Made by a program: the position numbers and the translations under genes
Notes under the pieces: generated by a model
Database searches by the model: none
Told to the model about the DNA's origin: nothing
What the model saw: only the letters and a program-made list of their open reading frames with translations
Shown: positions 37,377 to 45,387 of the stretch, piece after piece
Numbering within the stretch: the first letter of the stretch is position 1
Layout: every line of letters begins with the position of its first letter
NCBI RefSeq assembly: GCF_000760035.1
Contig: NZ_JNAO01000004.1
Span: 62,001 to 126,000, forward strand
Direction: 5' to 3'
DNA: 64,000 bases
DNA from: Prochlorococcus marinus str. MIT 9314
Lineage (GTDB): Bacteria; Cyanobacteriota; Cyanobacteriia; PCC-6307; Cyanobiaceae

Positions 37377-38126
37377 ATGAAGACTTATTTAGAAGAACGA
37401 ATTGAATGGTATGACGATAATTATAGAAATGGGAATGCTTTAATCTCTGATAAGCAGTTCGACCAACTTGAAAAAAATTTATTAAAAACAAACCCTAATT
37501 GTGATTACTTTAAAAAGAAAAATAAACTAGTTTTACCTTCACTAGAAAAGGATTCAATAGATGAATTTTTGAAAGGATTATTAGTAGATACCAGATTATT
37601 AATTGAACCCAAAATTGATGGTTGTGCTGTTGCTTTGCAATATAGGGATGGAACCTTGGAGAAAGCAATTTCAAGAAAAGGGGCAGACGTTACTAGTAAA
37701 ATTACTAAAGTCCAAGACATTCCCAATAATCTCCCTTTACGAGGAGTTCTTCAGGTTAGAGGTGAATTATATGCACCCAACCAAAGTCCAAATATCTCCC
37801 AGAGAATCGCTTCTGGATTTCTAAGAGCTAAAGAAGGATTTCCTGAAAGTCTTAGCTTCTGCGGATTTCAAATACTTAATTCAACACTTAACCAATATGA
37901 GTCCAAAAAAAGTCTTTCAAAGCTTGGCTTCACGATCCCTCAGGATATTTCATGCAACTTTACGAGCCAAGTTGAAGTATTTAGAAAACAATGGCTAGTA
38001 GGGAAGCTTTTTAATAAATATCCAACAGATGGAATAGTTGTAAAAATAAATTCTAGAAAATTACAATTGATTAGAGAAAAATCAAATTTAGATTATCCTT
38101 ATTGGCAAGTGGCAATAAAACGTTAA
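37377..38126 (+). CDS. Stand-alone NAD+-dependent DNA ligase adenylation domain
   Basis: 249 residues against about 670 for a full LigA. A short Ia-like segment (DDNYRNGNALISDKQFDQLE) precedes nucleotidyltransferase motifs: motif I EPKIDGCAV, motif III VRGELYAP, motif IV TDGIVVKIN and motif V WQVAIK. The OB, zinc-finger, helix-hairpin-helix and BRCT domains are absent. It may be a phage-like mini-ligase, a decayed ligA copy, or an NMN/adenylate-transfer enzyme. Framed by tiny membrane genes without gaps. Confidence 0.8.
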   Translation: MKTYLEERIEWYDDNYRNGNALISDKQFDQLEKNLLKTNPNCDYFKKKNKLVLPSLEKDSIDEFLKGLLVDTRLLIEPKIDGCAVALQYRDGTLEKAISRKGADVTSKITKVQDIPNNLPLRGVLQVRGELYAPNQSPNISQRIASGFLRAKEGFPESLSFCGFQILNSTLNQYESKKSLSKLGFTIPQDISCNFTSQVEVFRKQWLVGKLFNKYPTDGIVVKINSRKLQLIREKSNLDYPYWQVAIKR

Positions 38127-38239
38127 TGGAATTAATACACCAGATTTTTCCTACTTGGCATATTTACTTGGATATGTTTTTGGTTGGCTTTGCAACTTAC
38201 GGTTTTCTGAGAATTAAGAAAAAAATAAAAACTAAATAA
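38126..38239 (+). CDS. 37-residue membrane peptide
   Basis: Overlaps the ligase-domain stop (TAATG), so it is probably coupled. One hydrophobic helix (YLDMFLVGFATYGFL) and a lysine-rich tail. No family recognised. Confidence 0.5.
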   Translation: MELIHQIFPTWHIYLDMFLVGFATYGFLRIKKKIKTK

Positions 38240-38249
38240 AGTTTTTAAA

Positions 38250-38402
38250 TCATCCGTGGTCCTTAAGCATGGATTTAAGTTGTTGGGTATCTAATTGTTC
38301 AAGATAATTTCTCATTGCCAACCAAGATCTTCTGCTTTCTAACTTTCCACTTTGTTTAAATAAATTTGCGGAAACTTGATCTATTAAATCTTTATGAGTC
38401 AT
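38250..38402 (-). CDS. 50-residue helical protein
   Basis: Start chosen at ATG 38402 (MTHKDLIDQVSANLF), which overlaps the end of the upstream 46-residue gene by 11 bp; a longer frame reads into that gene. Third gene of the operon led by DUF1651 copy 2. Function unknown. Confidence 0.55.
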   Translation of the reverse strand: MTHKDLIDQVSANLFKQSGKLESRRSWLAMRNYLEQLDTQQLKSMLKDHG

Positions 38403-38532
38403 ATTTATATTCTTCATCAAGTTCAACGACAACACCATTAAAAAATTCTGCTAATAATTTTGATGGGTCTTGCATAGATATCTTTCTATCTACTTTTGAT
38501 AATTTCTTTTTGATTGGATTTAAGTTAGTCAT
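38392..38532 (-). CDS. 46-residue acidic protein
   Basis: ATG overlaps the DUF1651 stop (ATGA), and its own end overlaps the next start. Basic N-terminus (PIKKKLSKVDRK), acidic C-terminus (ELDEEYKYDS). Together with its neighbours it forms a coupled three-gene operon behind the LexA-like promoter. Confidence 0.55.
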   Translation of the reverse strand: MTNLNPIKKKLSKVDRKISMQDPSKLLAEFFNGVVVELDEEYKYDS

Positions 38533-38828
38533 ACAGATTCAGGTAATTCAAGTTCTTCAAAAGTCCAACCTTCTAATTGAAGGTCATGCCATTTATCCCA
38601 AGCATTATCCAAATACATTTGAGTGGATGATTTAATTGCCATTGGCTCACCAAGATCATTTGCATAATATGTATGAGCAAAGATTCTCATACTATTTCTT
38701 GGAGATTTTTTATTCCTTATAAATAAAATTAATCTGCTGCGGTCTGGGCTAAGCAACCAACCACTTGGGGACTCATTACGATAACCGTAAGAAAAATTAG
38801 TCCAAACATTAGCTCCTCCTAAAGTCAT
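38529..38828 (-). CDS. DUF1651-like protein (copy 2)
   Basis: 99 residues, paralogue of the 36091 product, with SPSGWLLSPDRSRLILFI and YANDLGEPMAIKSS as the best conserved blocks and a Trp-containing helical end (WDKWHDLQLEGW). It heads a three-gene operon with ATGA-type overlaps and is preceded by a LexA-like box at 38837. Confidence 0.65.
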   Translation of the reverse strand: MTLGGANVWTNFSYGYRNESPSGWLLSPDRSRLILFIRNKKSPRNSMRIFAHTYYANDLGEPMAIKSSTQMYLDNAWDKWHDLQLEGWTFEELELPESV

Positions 38829-38836
38829 TACTTAGT

Positions 38837-38850
38837 AATACATGTGTACT
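38837..38850 (-). promoter_or_regulatory. LexA-like operator upstream of DUF1651 copy 2
   Basis: Minus-sense AGTACACATGTATT, in the same position relative to TTGACG and TATATTTAT as the box at 36388. The palindromic core TACA-NN-TGTA is kept in both copies while the central two bases differ, which argues for selection on the half sites. Confidence 0.5.
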
Positions 38851-38944
38851 ATAAATATAAATACATTAGGAATGGATCGTCAAGTATTTTGACAAATAAA
38901 TTATTTACGCTGATAGAGAATAAAAACAGCTCAGTTATTCCAAA

Positions 38945-39042
38945 AAAAATAAAATACCTACCAAAAGCATGTTATAGCATGCATTTTGATAGGTAACACC
39001 AGATCCCCGTCAGTTCTCTGCTGCATCGACCTGGAAATGCCA
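38945..39042. repeat. Left attachment repeat: displaced 3' end of 6S RNA
   Basis: 98 bp matching 48842-48939, with a 36-bp block identical in both (39002-39037 and 48899-48934). It comprises the 3' end of 6S RNA and its terminator hairpin, without the rest of the gene. A base of the 6S closing stem is changed (A at 39001). This is what an integrase leaves when it inserts into the 3' end of an RNA gene. Confidence 0.8.
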
Positions 39043-39096
39043 TAGTCTCAAAGAATTCCAATAATAGCTTGAATTACTGGGTTTTCATTGCTATTT

Positions 39097-39119
39097 TGGT
39101 CCTGCATAATGGTCCTGCA
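39097..39119 (+). repeat. Two TGGTCCTGCA direct repeats inside the left end
   Basis: Copies at 39097-39106 and 39110-39119, spaced 13 bp start to start, 55 bp inside the left attachment repeat. The same decamer occurs as an array near the right end (48646-48829), in the same orientation. Pattern resembles arm-type recombinase binding sites. Confidence 0.7.
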
Positions 39120-39122
39120 CGA

Positions 39123-39884
39123 GTGTCTAGTATTCACCAAAGAAAAGGTAGAACTGGTTATTACATAACAGTTGCGACACCAAAGTCTTTAAGGTCTAAG
39201 CTTGGAAATTCAATTAGAAAAAAGGTAGGTAATACTCACAAAGAAGCACTGGCGAATAGGTCAAAGGTCGAAGCAGAAATTCAACGTCAAATTGGAAAGG
39301 AACTAAATCAACTTTCACTCGTTGAGGAAGTTCAAGAGAGTTATAAAAAGAATGATCTTTATGAATTACCAAAATCCGAGAAAGAGTTGCTCAAGGATAT
39401 ATATCAAATTGATTTTGATAAAGAAGGAAAACCAACCAACCCTGAAGAGGTAGCACTTTGGGAAGAACTTGATGGGAAGACAACTTACCATCAATGGATC
39501 AACAAAAGAAAAATGATTGAAGGTGTGAGTAAATCAACCGTTAATGGATGGCATACAAAACTAAGAAAATTAGCTAACTGGAAAGGATCAGATTATTTAG
39601 CAGAACTAACAAAATCGCAAGCAATTAAGTTCAAAGATCATCTCATTCAAAAAGGATATGAACCATCATCAGTCAAAAATATCATTGGGACTCTAAATGC
39701 TTTTTGGAATTGGGGAATGGAGAATGAGATTGTCGAAATGAATATTTGGACAGGGTTAAAAAAACGATTGCCAGATCCAGAAAAGAAGGGACTACCTCCA
39801 AAAGAAGTCTTGTATAAAGCTACAGAAAAAGCCGTCACAAACCTACACAGGAGACCAATCAATACAACTAATACTCCTAACTAA
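39123..39884 (+). pseudogene. Tyrosine recombinase lacking its catalytic domain
   Basis: An N-terminal arm-binding-like region (GRTGYYITVATPKSLRSKLG), a core-binding SAM-like domain (KSTVNGWHTKLRKLANW ... SSVKNIIGTLNAFWNWG) and the linker (NPW-like MNIWTGLKKRLPDPEKKGL) are present. The frame then ends after about 25 unrelated residues, so the R-H-R-Y catalytic domain is missing. I prefer GTG at 39123; a TTG at 39069 would place the arm repeats inside the coding region. It points into the element from the left attachment repeat. Confidence 0.8.
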
Positions 39885-40132
39885 AAATTGACTGATTAGC
39901 AGACCTAACTAACTGCTATTACTACCGCATAGAGGCGGGCGGTAGTTCTTATACAACAAGAGGCGGAGCCTAACTTCGTTAACCTGATATCCTCAGCGAA
40001 CGAAGTGAGCGGGTGAATGGATATCTTGTTAACACTCTCCCACACTCATCTAACTAAGTGGATAGTGATGAGATTAATTACAATTAACATCCATTAATAA
40101 CACTATTAATACCAAATCAATAAACAAAGAAA
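39885..40132. repeat. Inverted-repeat region after the recombinase
   Basis: GTTAAC-CT-GATATCC (39978-39992) and GGATATC-TT-GTTAAC (40019-40033) are inverted copies around a 26-base centre. A smaller hairpin, CTACCGC with GCGGTAG, lies just upstream near 39925-39948. These GC-richer palindromes contrast with the AT-rich neighbourhood. No gene is seen here. Confidence 0.6.
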
Positions 40133-40309
40133 ATGAAGGATCAAAACAACAAACTATTTAATAGAGATATGAAGCAAGCTATTAGTCTTGCAATAAAAAT
40201 AAAAGATCAATATGACAAATCTAAAAATAATCCTAGAGATTATTCAGAACTTAAATCAGACTTTAATAATGAACTATATGTTGATGGTGGAGCTGTAAGA
40301 GTAAGGTGA
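40133..40309 (+). CDS. Hypothetical 58-residue protein
   Basis: ATG start with a purine-rich leader (aaagaaa). Polar, helical protein without membrane segment (FNRDMKQAISLAIKIKDQYD). First intact gene in the element after the recombinase. Function unknown. Confidence 0.5.
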   Translation: MKDQNNKLFNRDMKQAISLAIKIKDQYDKSKNNPRDYSELKSDFNNELYVDGGAVRVR

Positions 40310-40349
40310 GATGTGGTTTAACAAAGAGCAGTAAAAGTTAAGATTTATA

Positions 40350-40397
40350 TTGATTGACAGTCGATCTAAAATTAAGGGCAATTAGTCCCTTTGTTTT
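40350..40397 (+). repeat. Box-plus-hairpin repeat, copy 1
   Basis: TTGATTGACAGTCGATCTA is followed by AAGGG-caattagt-CCCTT and a T-rich tract, ending right before the ATG at 40399. Related copies: 40698 (degenerate), 41118, 47475 and 47844. The first part could be a promoter or protein site, the second looks like an intrinsic terminator or attenuator. Confidence 0.65.
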
Positions 40398-40398
40398 T

Positions 40399-40662
40399 AT
40401 GCCTAATACGTTAGTTGTTTCGACCTTTGGTTGTCCTTTTTCTGAATTTGAAATGATGGTAAAAAAAGTTGATAAAGAACAAGGATATGTTTTTTGTTCT
40501 GAGTTGGAGATTGTAAAAGTAAATGAACATAAGGCAATGATTCTTATGAACTGTTCTGATTTAGAAAAGTTTGGTGCAATGCTTGAACAACCAGAATTAA
40601 AACAATGGGATATTGATAACAACTGTGTAGATACTGTTTATAATCTTGAACTTGTTGAATAA
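40399..40662 (+). CDS. Small alpha/beta protein, DUF3764-like
   Basis: 87 residues from the ATG at 40399; a longer frame would translate the upstream repeat. The order of predicted strands and helices and the end (NCVDTVYNLELVE) loosely match the DUF3764 proteins at 45388 and 47521, but identity is low. A relic of a lipoprotein start follows immediately at its stop codon. Confidence 0.55.
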   Translation: MPNTLVVSTFGCPFSEFEMMVKKVDKEQGYVFCSELEIVKVNEHKAMILMNCSDLEKFGAMLEQPELKQWDIDNNCVDTVYNLELVE

Positions 40663-40722
40663 ATGAAACGCTTACTACTTGCAGCTAAATTAAATACGAT
40701 TGAAAGTCGATCTAAATCTTAA
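40663..40722 (+). pseudogene. Relic of an MKRLL-type lipoprotein start fused to a repeat
   Basis: MKRLLLAAKLN then a degenerate repeat copy (ATTGAAAGTCGATCTAAAT, 40699-40717) and stop after 19 codons. The opening equals that of the intact lipoprotein at 45697 (MKRLLFPLL) and of the short relic at 48415. It sits immediately after the preceding gene's stop. Confidence 0.5.
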
Positions 40723-40791
40723 TTTAAAGATAAATTAAATGCTTTTAAAATTATCGTTTTTAGATTGAAATTATACTATCCAATTTTAGTT

Positions 40792-41112
40792 ATGGCTTAC
40801 TATCACGTTCATGGCGTTATCCCAGATACTCTTTCGCAATCCGAAGGTTACAAACTCTTTGAACAATATATTGCTTCTGGCGCACCTAAGGATAATTTTG
40901 ATGGATTTGAACTGATTAGTAGAGTACATGCTCCACAAACTGGAGAAGTTTTTGTAACATGCAAAGCTGACAGTCATCTGAAAATGGCTGAACATTTTGG
41001 TATTTGGAGAGCAAAATTTGGCGTTGAATGGAATGTACTTCCCGTTTTTAATGATGAAGAAGTTATTCTAAGAAATAAACAACTTGCTGAAGAACTAGCA
41101 GCGATGGGATAA
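40792..41112 (+). CDS. DUF3303-like protein
   Basis: 106 residues from the ATG at 40792 (MAYYHVHGVIPD). Later blocks (FDGFELISRVHAPQTGEVFVT, FGIWRAKFGVEWNVLPVFND) align by eye with the DUF3303 gene at 28348. Flanked by repeat copies at 40698 and 41118, so it behaves like one unit in a repeat-separated series. Function unknown. Confidence 0.6.
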   Translation: MAYYHVHGVIPDTLSQSEGYKLFEQYIASGAPKDNFDGFELISRVHAPQTGEVFVTCKADSHLKMAEHFGIWRAKFGVEWNVLPVFNDEEVILRNKQLAEELAAMG

Positions 41113-41117
41113 TTTAA

Positions 41118-41156
41118 TTGATTGACAGTCGATCTACCATAATTAGCATTTAGCTC
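41118..41156 (+). repeat. Box-plus-hairpin repeat, copy 3
   Basis: TTGATTGACAGTCGATCTA is intact; the hairpin part is weak (TTAGC-attta-GCTcc) and no gene follows in the same direction. It separates the DUF3303-like gene from the convergent phnE operon end. Confidence 0.6.
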
Positions 41157-41184
41157 CATTAAACAAAATAGTATTGAATCTATT

Positions 41185-42000
41185 CTATAGAATAAATCTC
41201 CTTATTTTTGCTGTAATCCATTCACTAAAAACAACCGCTACTACTATTGCTAATAAAATAACTGATACCTTAGCCCAAGCTAAGTCTCCTATTTGAGCAT
41301 CTAATTCTATCCCTATACCTCCTGCTCCAACTAAGCCAACAACAGTTGCTTCTCTAATATTTATATCCCACCTATAAATAGAAATACTCGTAAATGCTGG
41401 GAGAATTTGAGGCACTATGCCAAAGGTCATAATTTGTGCTTTATTTGCCCCTGTTGCCTCAATAGCTTCAATTTGGTTTTCATCAATTTCCTCTATAGCT
41501 TCATAAAGTAATTTTCCACAAAATCCAATCGATCTTAATCCGATAGCAATTATGCCAGCCAAGACTCCCGGACCGACAACTGCAACAAGAAGTAATGCCC
41601 AGATTACTGAATTAATTGATCTGCTTGAAACTATGCAAAATAAGGCTAAAGGTCTTAAAAACTTTTTACTTGGGGTAGTATTGTTTGCGGATAAAAAAGC
41701 TAATGGTATTGCAATTAAAGTTCCAATCGTTGTACCAATAGTCGCGATATTTAAAGTATCCCAAATAGGTTTTATTAAAGTTAAGAAATAATTAGTTTCT
41801 GGAGGAAACATCCTACCTAAAAGATCTAAAGCCTCATTATGTGAATCAAATACATAAAACCAGATTGTTTTACTACTAATCAGACCGAAACAAAAGCTAA
41901 AAATTAAAGTACCTAAGAACCAACAAAGCCAGTTTTGTAAATCTCTTTTTCGATCAAATTTTTTCCAGGTTTTGTAATCCTTTTGTTTTATTATTGGCAT
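41185..42000 (-). CDS. phnE: Phosphonate/phosphite-type ABC permease (second PhnE)
   Basis: 271-residue inner-membrane permease with about six helices and a PhnE coupling region (AIEATGANKAQIMTFGIVPQ). The conserved end part IREATVVGLVGAGGIGIEL is diagnostic of PhnE. Last gene of phnD-C-E-E; its ATG overlaps the stop of the first permease (TAATG). Confidence 0.9.
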   Translation of the reverse strand: MPIIKQKDYKTWKKFDRKRDLQNWLCWFLGTLIFSFCFGLISSKTIWFYVFDSHNEALDLLGRMFPPETNYFLTLIKPIWDTLNIATIGTTIGTLIAIPLAFLSANNTTPSKKFLRPLALFCIVSSRSINSVIWALLLVAVVGPGVLAGIIAIGLRSIGFCGKLLYEAIEEIDENQIEAIEATGANKAQIMTFGIVPQILPAFTSISIYRWDINIREATVVGLVGAGGIGIELDAQIGDLAWAKVSVILLAIVVAVVFSEWITAKIRRFIL

Positions 42001-42797
42001 TACTTTATTAATTTCCTGAGATGACTAGATGTATATTCAACAATCATCACGATAGAAATAATTACGATAAGAACAGCCGCTGCAGTCTCAAATTCATATC
42101 TATCAAAAGCTGTATTTAAGGTAGAACCAATACCTCCTCCCCCAACAATTCCAATTACCGCAGACTCTCTAAAATTAATATCCAATCTGTATAAAGATAA
42201 TCCAATAAATCTTGGCATAACTTGAGGCTGGACACCATAATTAACCCATTGAAACCAACTGCTGCCAGTAGATTTGATTGCTTCAGCTTGGGATTTATTT
42301 ATGTCTTCAATATCTTCAGATAATAATTTAGCGAAAAACCCTATTGTCGATAAACTCAGAGTTACCATCCCAGCAAAAGGTCCAAAACCCATTAACTTGA
42401 CAAAAAATATTGCTAGGATAACTTCCTGAAAACTCCTCGACAATGTGATAACTCCTCTTGATAAGAAATAAACAAATTTAGGAGCTATGTTTTTAGCCGC
42501 CCCTAAGGATACAGGTATAGAAATAAGTATCCCCACAATAGTTGCAACAATAGTCATCCATAGACTTTCAAAAATGCCTGCCAAAATCTCATCAGATCTA
42601 GTTATAAAATCTGGAGGGAAAAAAGCAAATATAAAATTTTTACCCCTTGGGATCCCTTCAAGAATTCTTTGCCAATCAATTTCGGTAGTTAGGAAAACAG
42701 ATAATAAGTAAGTACTAATTAGCAAAATTAATCCAATTCTTAATAACCTATTTTTTATTAGCGGTTTTCTTTTCCAAATTACTTTCTTATCATTCAT
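42000..42797 (-). CDS. phnE: Phosphonate/phosphite-type ABC permease (first PhnE)
   Basis: 265-residue permease paralogue with AIKSTGSSWFQWVNYGVQPQ as coupling loop and FRESAVIGIVGGGGIGSTL as PhnE signature. The two permeases probably form a heterodimer. 11 bp after phnC. Which ligand is transported (phosphonate, phosphite or methylphosphonate) is not visible. Confidence 0.9.
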   Translation of the reverse strand: MNDKKVIWKRKPLIKNRLLRIGLILLISTYLLSVFLTTEIDWQRILEGIPRGKNFIFAFFPPDFITRSDEILAGIFESLWMTIVATIVGILISIPVSLGAAKNIAPKFVYFLSRGVITLSRSFQEVILAIFFVKLMGFGPFAGMVTLSLSTIGFFAKLLSEDIEDINKSQAEAIKSTGSSWFQWVNYGVQPQVMPRFIGLSLYRLDINFRESAVIGIVGGGGIGSTLNTAFDRYEFETAAAVLIVIISIVMIVEYTSSHLRKLIK

Positions 42798-42808
42798 TTA
42801 ATATATTC

Positions 42809-43576
42809 CTAATTTGCTACAGTTTTAGACCAGTCTTCTTCTCCATATATTTTTGTCAGTATTGTCTCTGATAAGCCACTTGGCTTGCCATCGTAAACAA
42901 TTTCTCCAGCTTTTAAACCTATTATTCTTTCTGCAAAATTCTGAGCAAGAAAAACATCATGAATATTTATAATCGCAGCAAGATTTCTTTCCTTACATAA
43001 CTCGCATATTAATCGCATAATTTGCCTGGAATTTTTGGGATCTAAACTAGCTGTAGGTTCATCTACTAAAAGTAATATTGGATTTTGTATCAAAGCTCTA
43101 GCAATTCCTACTCTTTGCCTCTGCCCTCCTGACAATTCATCGGCTCTTTTATCAAGCATATGCTCTAGTCCAATTCTTTGAAGCAGACGGAATGCTTCTT
43201 CAATATCTTTTTGAGGAAATTTCCTGAAAAAACTATTCCAAAATCCTACGTAACCTAATCTGCCGGAAAGGACATTTTCCATTACACTTAATCTTTCTAC
43301 CAAAGCAAATTCCTGGAAAATCATTCCAATTTGTCTTCTTATTTTTCTTAATTTAGATTTATTTAAAGAAATAATGTCATTTTTTTCATTAGCGAAATAA
43401 ACTTTCCCTGAAGTGGGCTCAACTAATCTATTTATTGTTCTAATAAAAGTACTTTTACCAGCACCTGAAGGACCGATAAGAGCAACTACTTGCCCATTAG
43501 GAATTTCTAGGTTTATTCCTTTAAGCGCCTCTTCTCCATTTGGATAAACCTTTTTGAGGTTTATTGTTTTAAGCAT
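42809..43576 (-). CDS. phnC: Phosphonate/phosphite-type ABC ATPase PhnC
   Basis: 255-residue ATPase: Walker A GPSGAGKS, signature [12 protein letters not shown], Walker [14 protein letters not shown] and a PhnC-type H-loop region ([11 protein letters not shown]). Second gene of the transporter operon. Energises import through the two PhnE subunits. Confidence 0.92.
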   Translation of the reverse strand: MLKTINLKKVYPNGEEALKGINLEIPNGQVVALIGPSGAGKSTFIRTINRLVEPTSGKVYFANEKNDIISLNKSKLRKIRRQIGMIFQEFALVERLSVMENVLSGRLGYVGFWNSFFRKFPQKDIEEAFRLLQRIGLEHMLDKRADELSGGQRQRVGIARALIQNPILLLVDEPTASLDPKNSRQIMRLICELCKERNLAAIINIHDVFLAQNFAERIIGLKAGEIVYDGKPSGLSETILTKIYGEEDWSKTVAN

Positions 43577-43607
43577 TAAGTCTGATTTTATTTATGATTA
43601 ATAATTT

Positions 43608-44606
43608 TTATTTGCAATCATAAACAACACCATTAGCCTTATCTATTTTTCTAATAACATCCCAATCGTGCTTGTGACTTATTGAAATGAATCTATCAGC
43701 CTTTTTAAATTCTTTATCTAATGTTGAATTATCCCAGTTATAGGTGTAAAAAGCTTGCTTTACTTTTGCAACTACAGCTGGATGTAGATTATGAGCATGA
43801 GCATAACCTGTCGTTGGGAAGGTTTGGGATTTATAAATAGTTCTTATTTTAGAAGAATCAACAACACCTCTTGCATCCATTCTTGTAAGAACTGAGTTAG
43901 CAATTGGTGCTACTTCATAATCTTTGTTTGCAACACCCATTATTGAATTTTGATGCTTGCCAGAAAAGACTGGGGTGAAATCTTTATTTGCCTCAAGACC
44001 AAATTCTCCTTTAAGAATGGCCGATGGTGCTTTAAATCCTGAATTAGATGTCTTAGATGTAAATGTAACTTTTTTACCTTTTAAATCTGCAGGAGAATTA
44101 ATTGGACTATCAGAAGGAACAATAATTTCCATTTCATAACCGTAAGATAAATCTTTTTTAGCCATCATTCCAAATGGAACTGCTCCTGCACATGCTGCTG
44201 CCACTGTATTGCTTCCAGTATTAATTCCTGCTACATGAAGACGTCCAGATCTCATTGCCTCAACTTGAGCAGCATAAGATTGAACTGGTAAGAAAGTGAC
44301 TTTTTTACCAGTCACCTTAGACATATGTATTACAAAATCTTCCCAAACTTTTGCATAAACGGAGGGGTCTTCAACAGGTGTATATGAGAACACAATGGTT
44401 TCAGGATCTATCCATTCATCTTCGGAAAGGGGTAGATCTGCGAGAAAATCTCCATCTCGATCACAATATTTGCTGTCAACAGTATTATTTGGATTGCAAT
44501 CAGATAAATCTAAATCTCCAATTAAATCACTTGATTTGTTTCCACAACTTGAAATACTTGTACTAATTATTGATAGACCTAAGACTATCTTTAATAAATT
44601 TTTCAT
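43608..44606 (-). CDS. phnD: Phosphonate/phosphite-binding lipoprotein PhnD/PtxB-like
   Basis: 332 residues. A lipoprotein signal with lipobox SISSC places it outside the inner membrane. Binding-protein features include FSYTPVEDPSVYAKVWEDF, SGRLHVAGINTGSN (ligand-loop region) and KGKKVTFTSKTSNSGF (phosphonate-binding S-T/S-x-S-G turn). First gene of the operon and divergent from the Crp-like regulator at 44799. No ptxD, phnY, phnZ or C-P lyase gene is in the window. Confidence 0.9.
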   Translation of the reverse strand: MKNLLKIVLGLSIISTSISSCGNKSSDLIGDLDLSDCNPNNTVDSKYCDRDGDFLADLPLSEDEWIDPETIVFSYTPVEDPSVYAKVWEDFVIHMSKVTGKKVTFLPVQSYAAQVEAMRSGRLHVAGINTGSNTVAAACAGAVPFGMMAKKDLSYGYEMEIIVPSDSPINSPADLKGKKVTFTSKTSNSGFKAPSAILKGEFGLEANKDFTPVFSGKHQNSIMGVANKDYEVAPIANSVLTRMDARGVVDSSKIRTIYKSQTFPTTGYAHAHNLHPAVVAKVKQAFYTYNWDNSTLDKEFKKADRFISISHKHDWDVIRKIDKANGVVYDCK

Positions 44607-44798
44607 TAGTGTTGAATTTATTCTTCATATTTAACTTGCTCTAAAGAGATTAACTTTTTCCCAAAAAGAGTTTAAATTCTGATTAATTGTTTTATTTTGA
44701 GTTAGTCAATTTTTAATCAGATTTATTAGGGAATTAAATAATTTTTAATTTATTTTTAACTTTATAAATTTAGGTTGAAAGCATTTTAAGAAATAAAT

Positions 44799-45335
44799 AT
44801 GATAATTCCTGAAAAGCAAAATATAGAATTTAAAGAAAATACAATTCTAGAAGTCAAATCAGGAATATTAATAATGCAATCAAAAATCAAGAATAAGAAA
44901 AATATTGTTGGGATAATAAATGAAAATGTTGTAATAAATTTGGAATTATGTAACTACGAAAATATTCAATTAATTGCGTTGACAAATTGCGAAATTAAAA
45001 CAATTAAAAGAGGGCTATTTTTTTCATCTACAGACTTAATAACAAAAAGTCTAAAAAGAATTGATCAATTGGAAAAACTTTTATTAATAAGTAATATAAA
45101 AAAATCAGAAGAAAAACTAAAAGAATTTCTTTTATACTTATCTTCAATTATTGGCTTAAAAAAAGATAAACATATTTATCTAAATTTAAAAGAATTTAAT
45201 TTTACCCATAAAATTATTGGTAAGTCAATTTCTTCAACAAGAGTAACCGTAACAAGAAATTTAAAAATACTAGAAAAAAAAGGTTGGCTCAAATTTGAAA
45301 AAAAAGGTATTTTAATTCCGTTTAAAGATAATTAA
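44799..45335 (+). CDS. Crp/Fnr-family-like transcription regulator
   Basis: 178 residues. A short beta-roll-like N-terminal sensor region lacks cAMP-contact motifs, a central helix acts as dimer interface, and a C-terminal winged helix shows the family recognition pattern (THKIIGKSISSTRVTVTRNLKILEKKGWL). It is divergent from phnD with about 190 bp between, the standard layout for a local regulator. It resembles the small Crp-type regulators of Prochlorococcus phosphorus genes (e.g. PtrA), but identity with those is not shown. Confidence 0.75.
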   Translation: MIIPEKQNIEFKENTILEVKSGILIMQSKIKNKKNIVGIINENVVINLELCNYENIQLIALTNCEIKTIKRGLFFSSTDLITKSLKRIDQLEKLLLISNIKKSEEKLKEFLLYLSSIIGLKKDKHIYLNLKEFNFTHKIIGKSISSTRVTVTRNLKILEKKGWLKFEKKGILIPFKDN

Positions 45336-45387
45336 CCAAGCCTTAATAAAATAGATTTATTTTATATATACAAACAATATCTTTATT

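Noticed and set aside
39069-39122. Upstream TTG start for the recombinase
   Set aside because: It would place the TGGTCCTGCA repeats, which recur outside any gene at the right end, inside the protein.
40351-40380. TTGACA as a simple -35 box of a standard promoter
   Set aside because: TAAAAT follows after only 7 bp, and no good -10 lies at 17 bp, so a classical sigma-70 reading does not fit.
40354-40398. Extended N-terminus of the 40399 gene
   Set aside because: The extension is the conserved box-hairpin repeat itself, which is non-coding in front of other genes.
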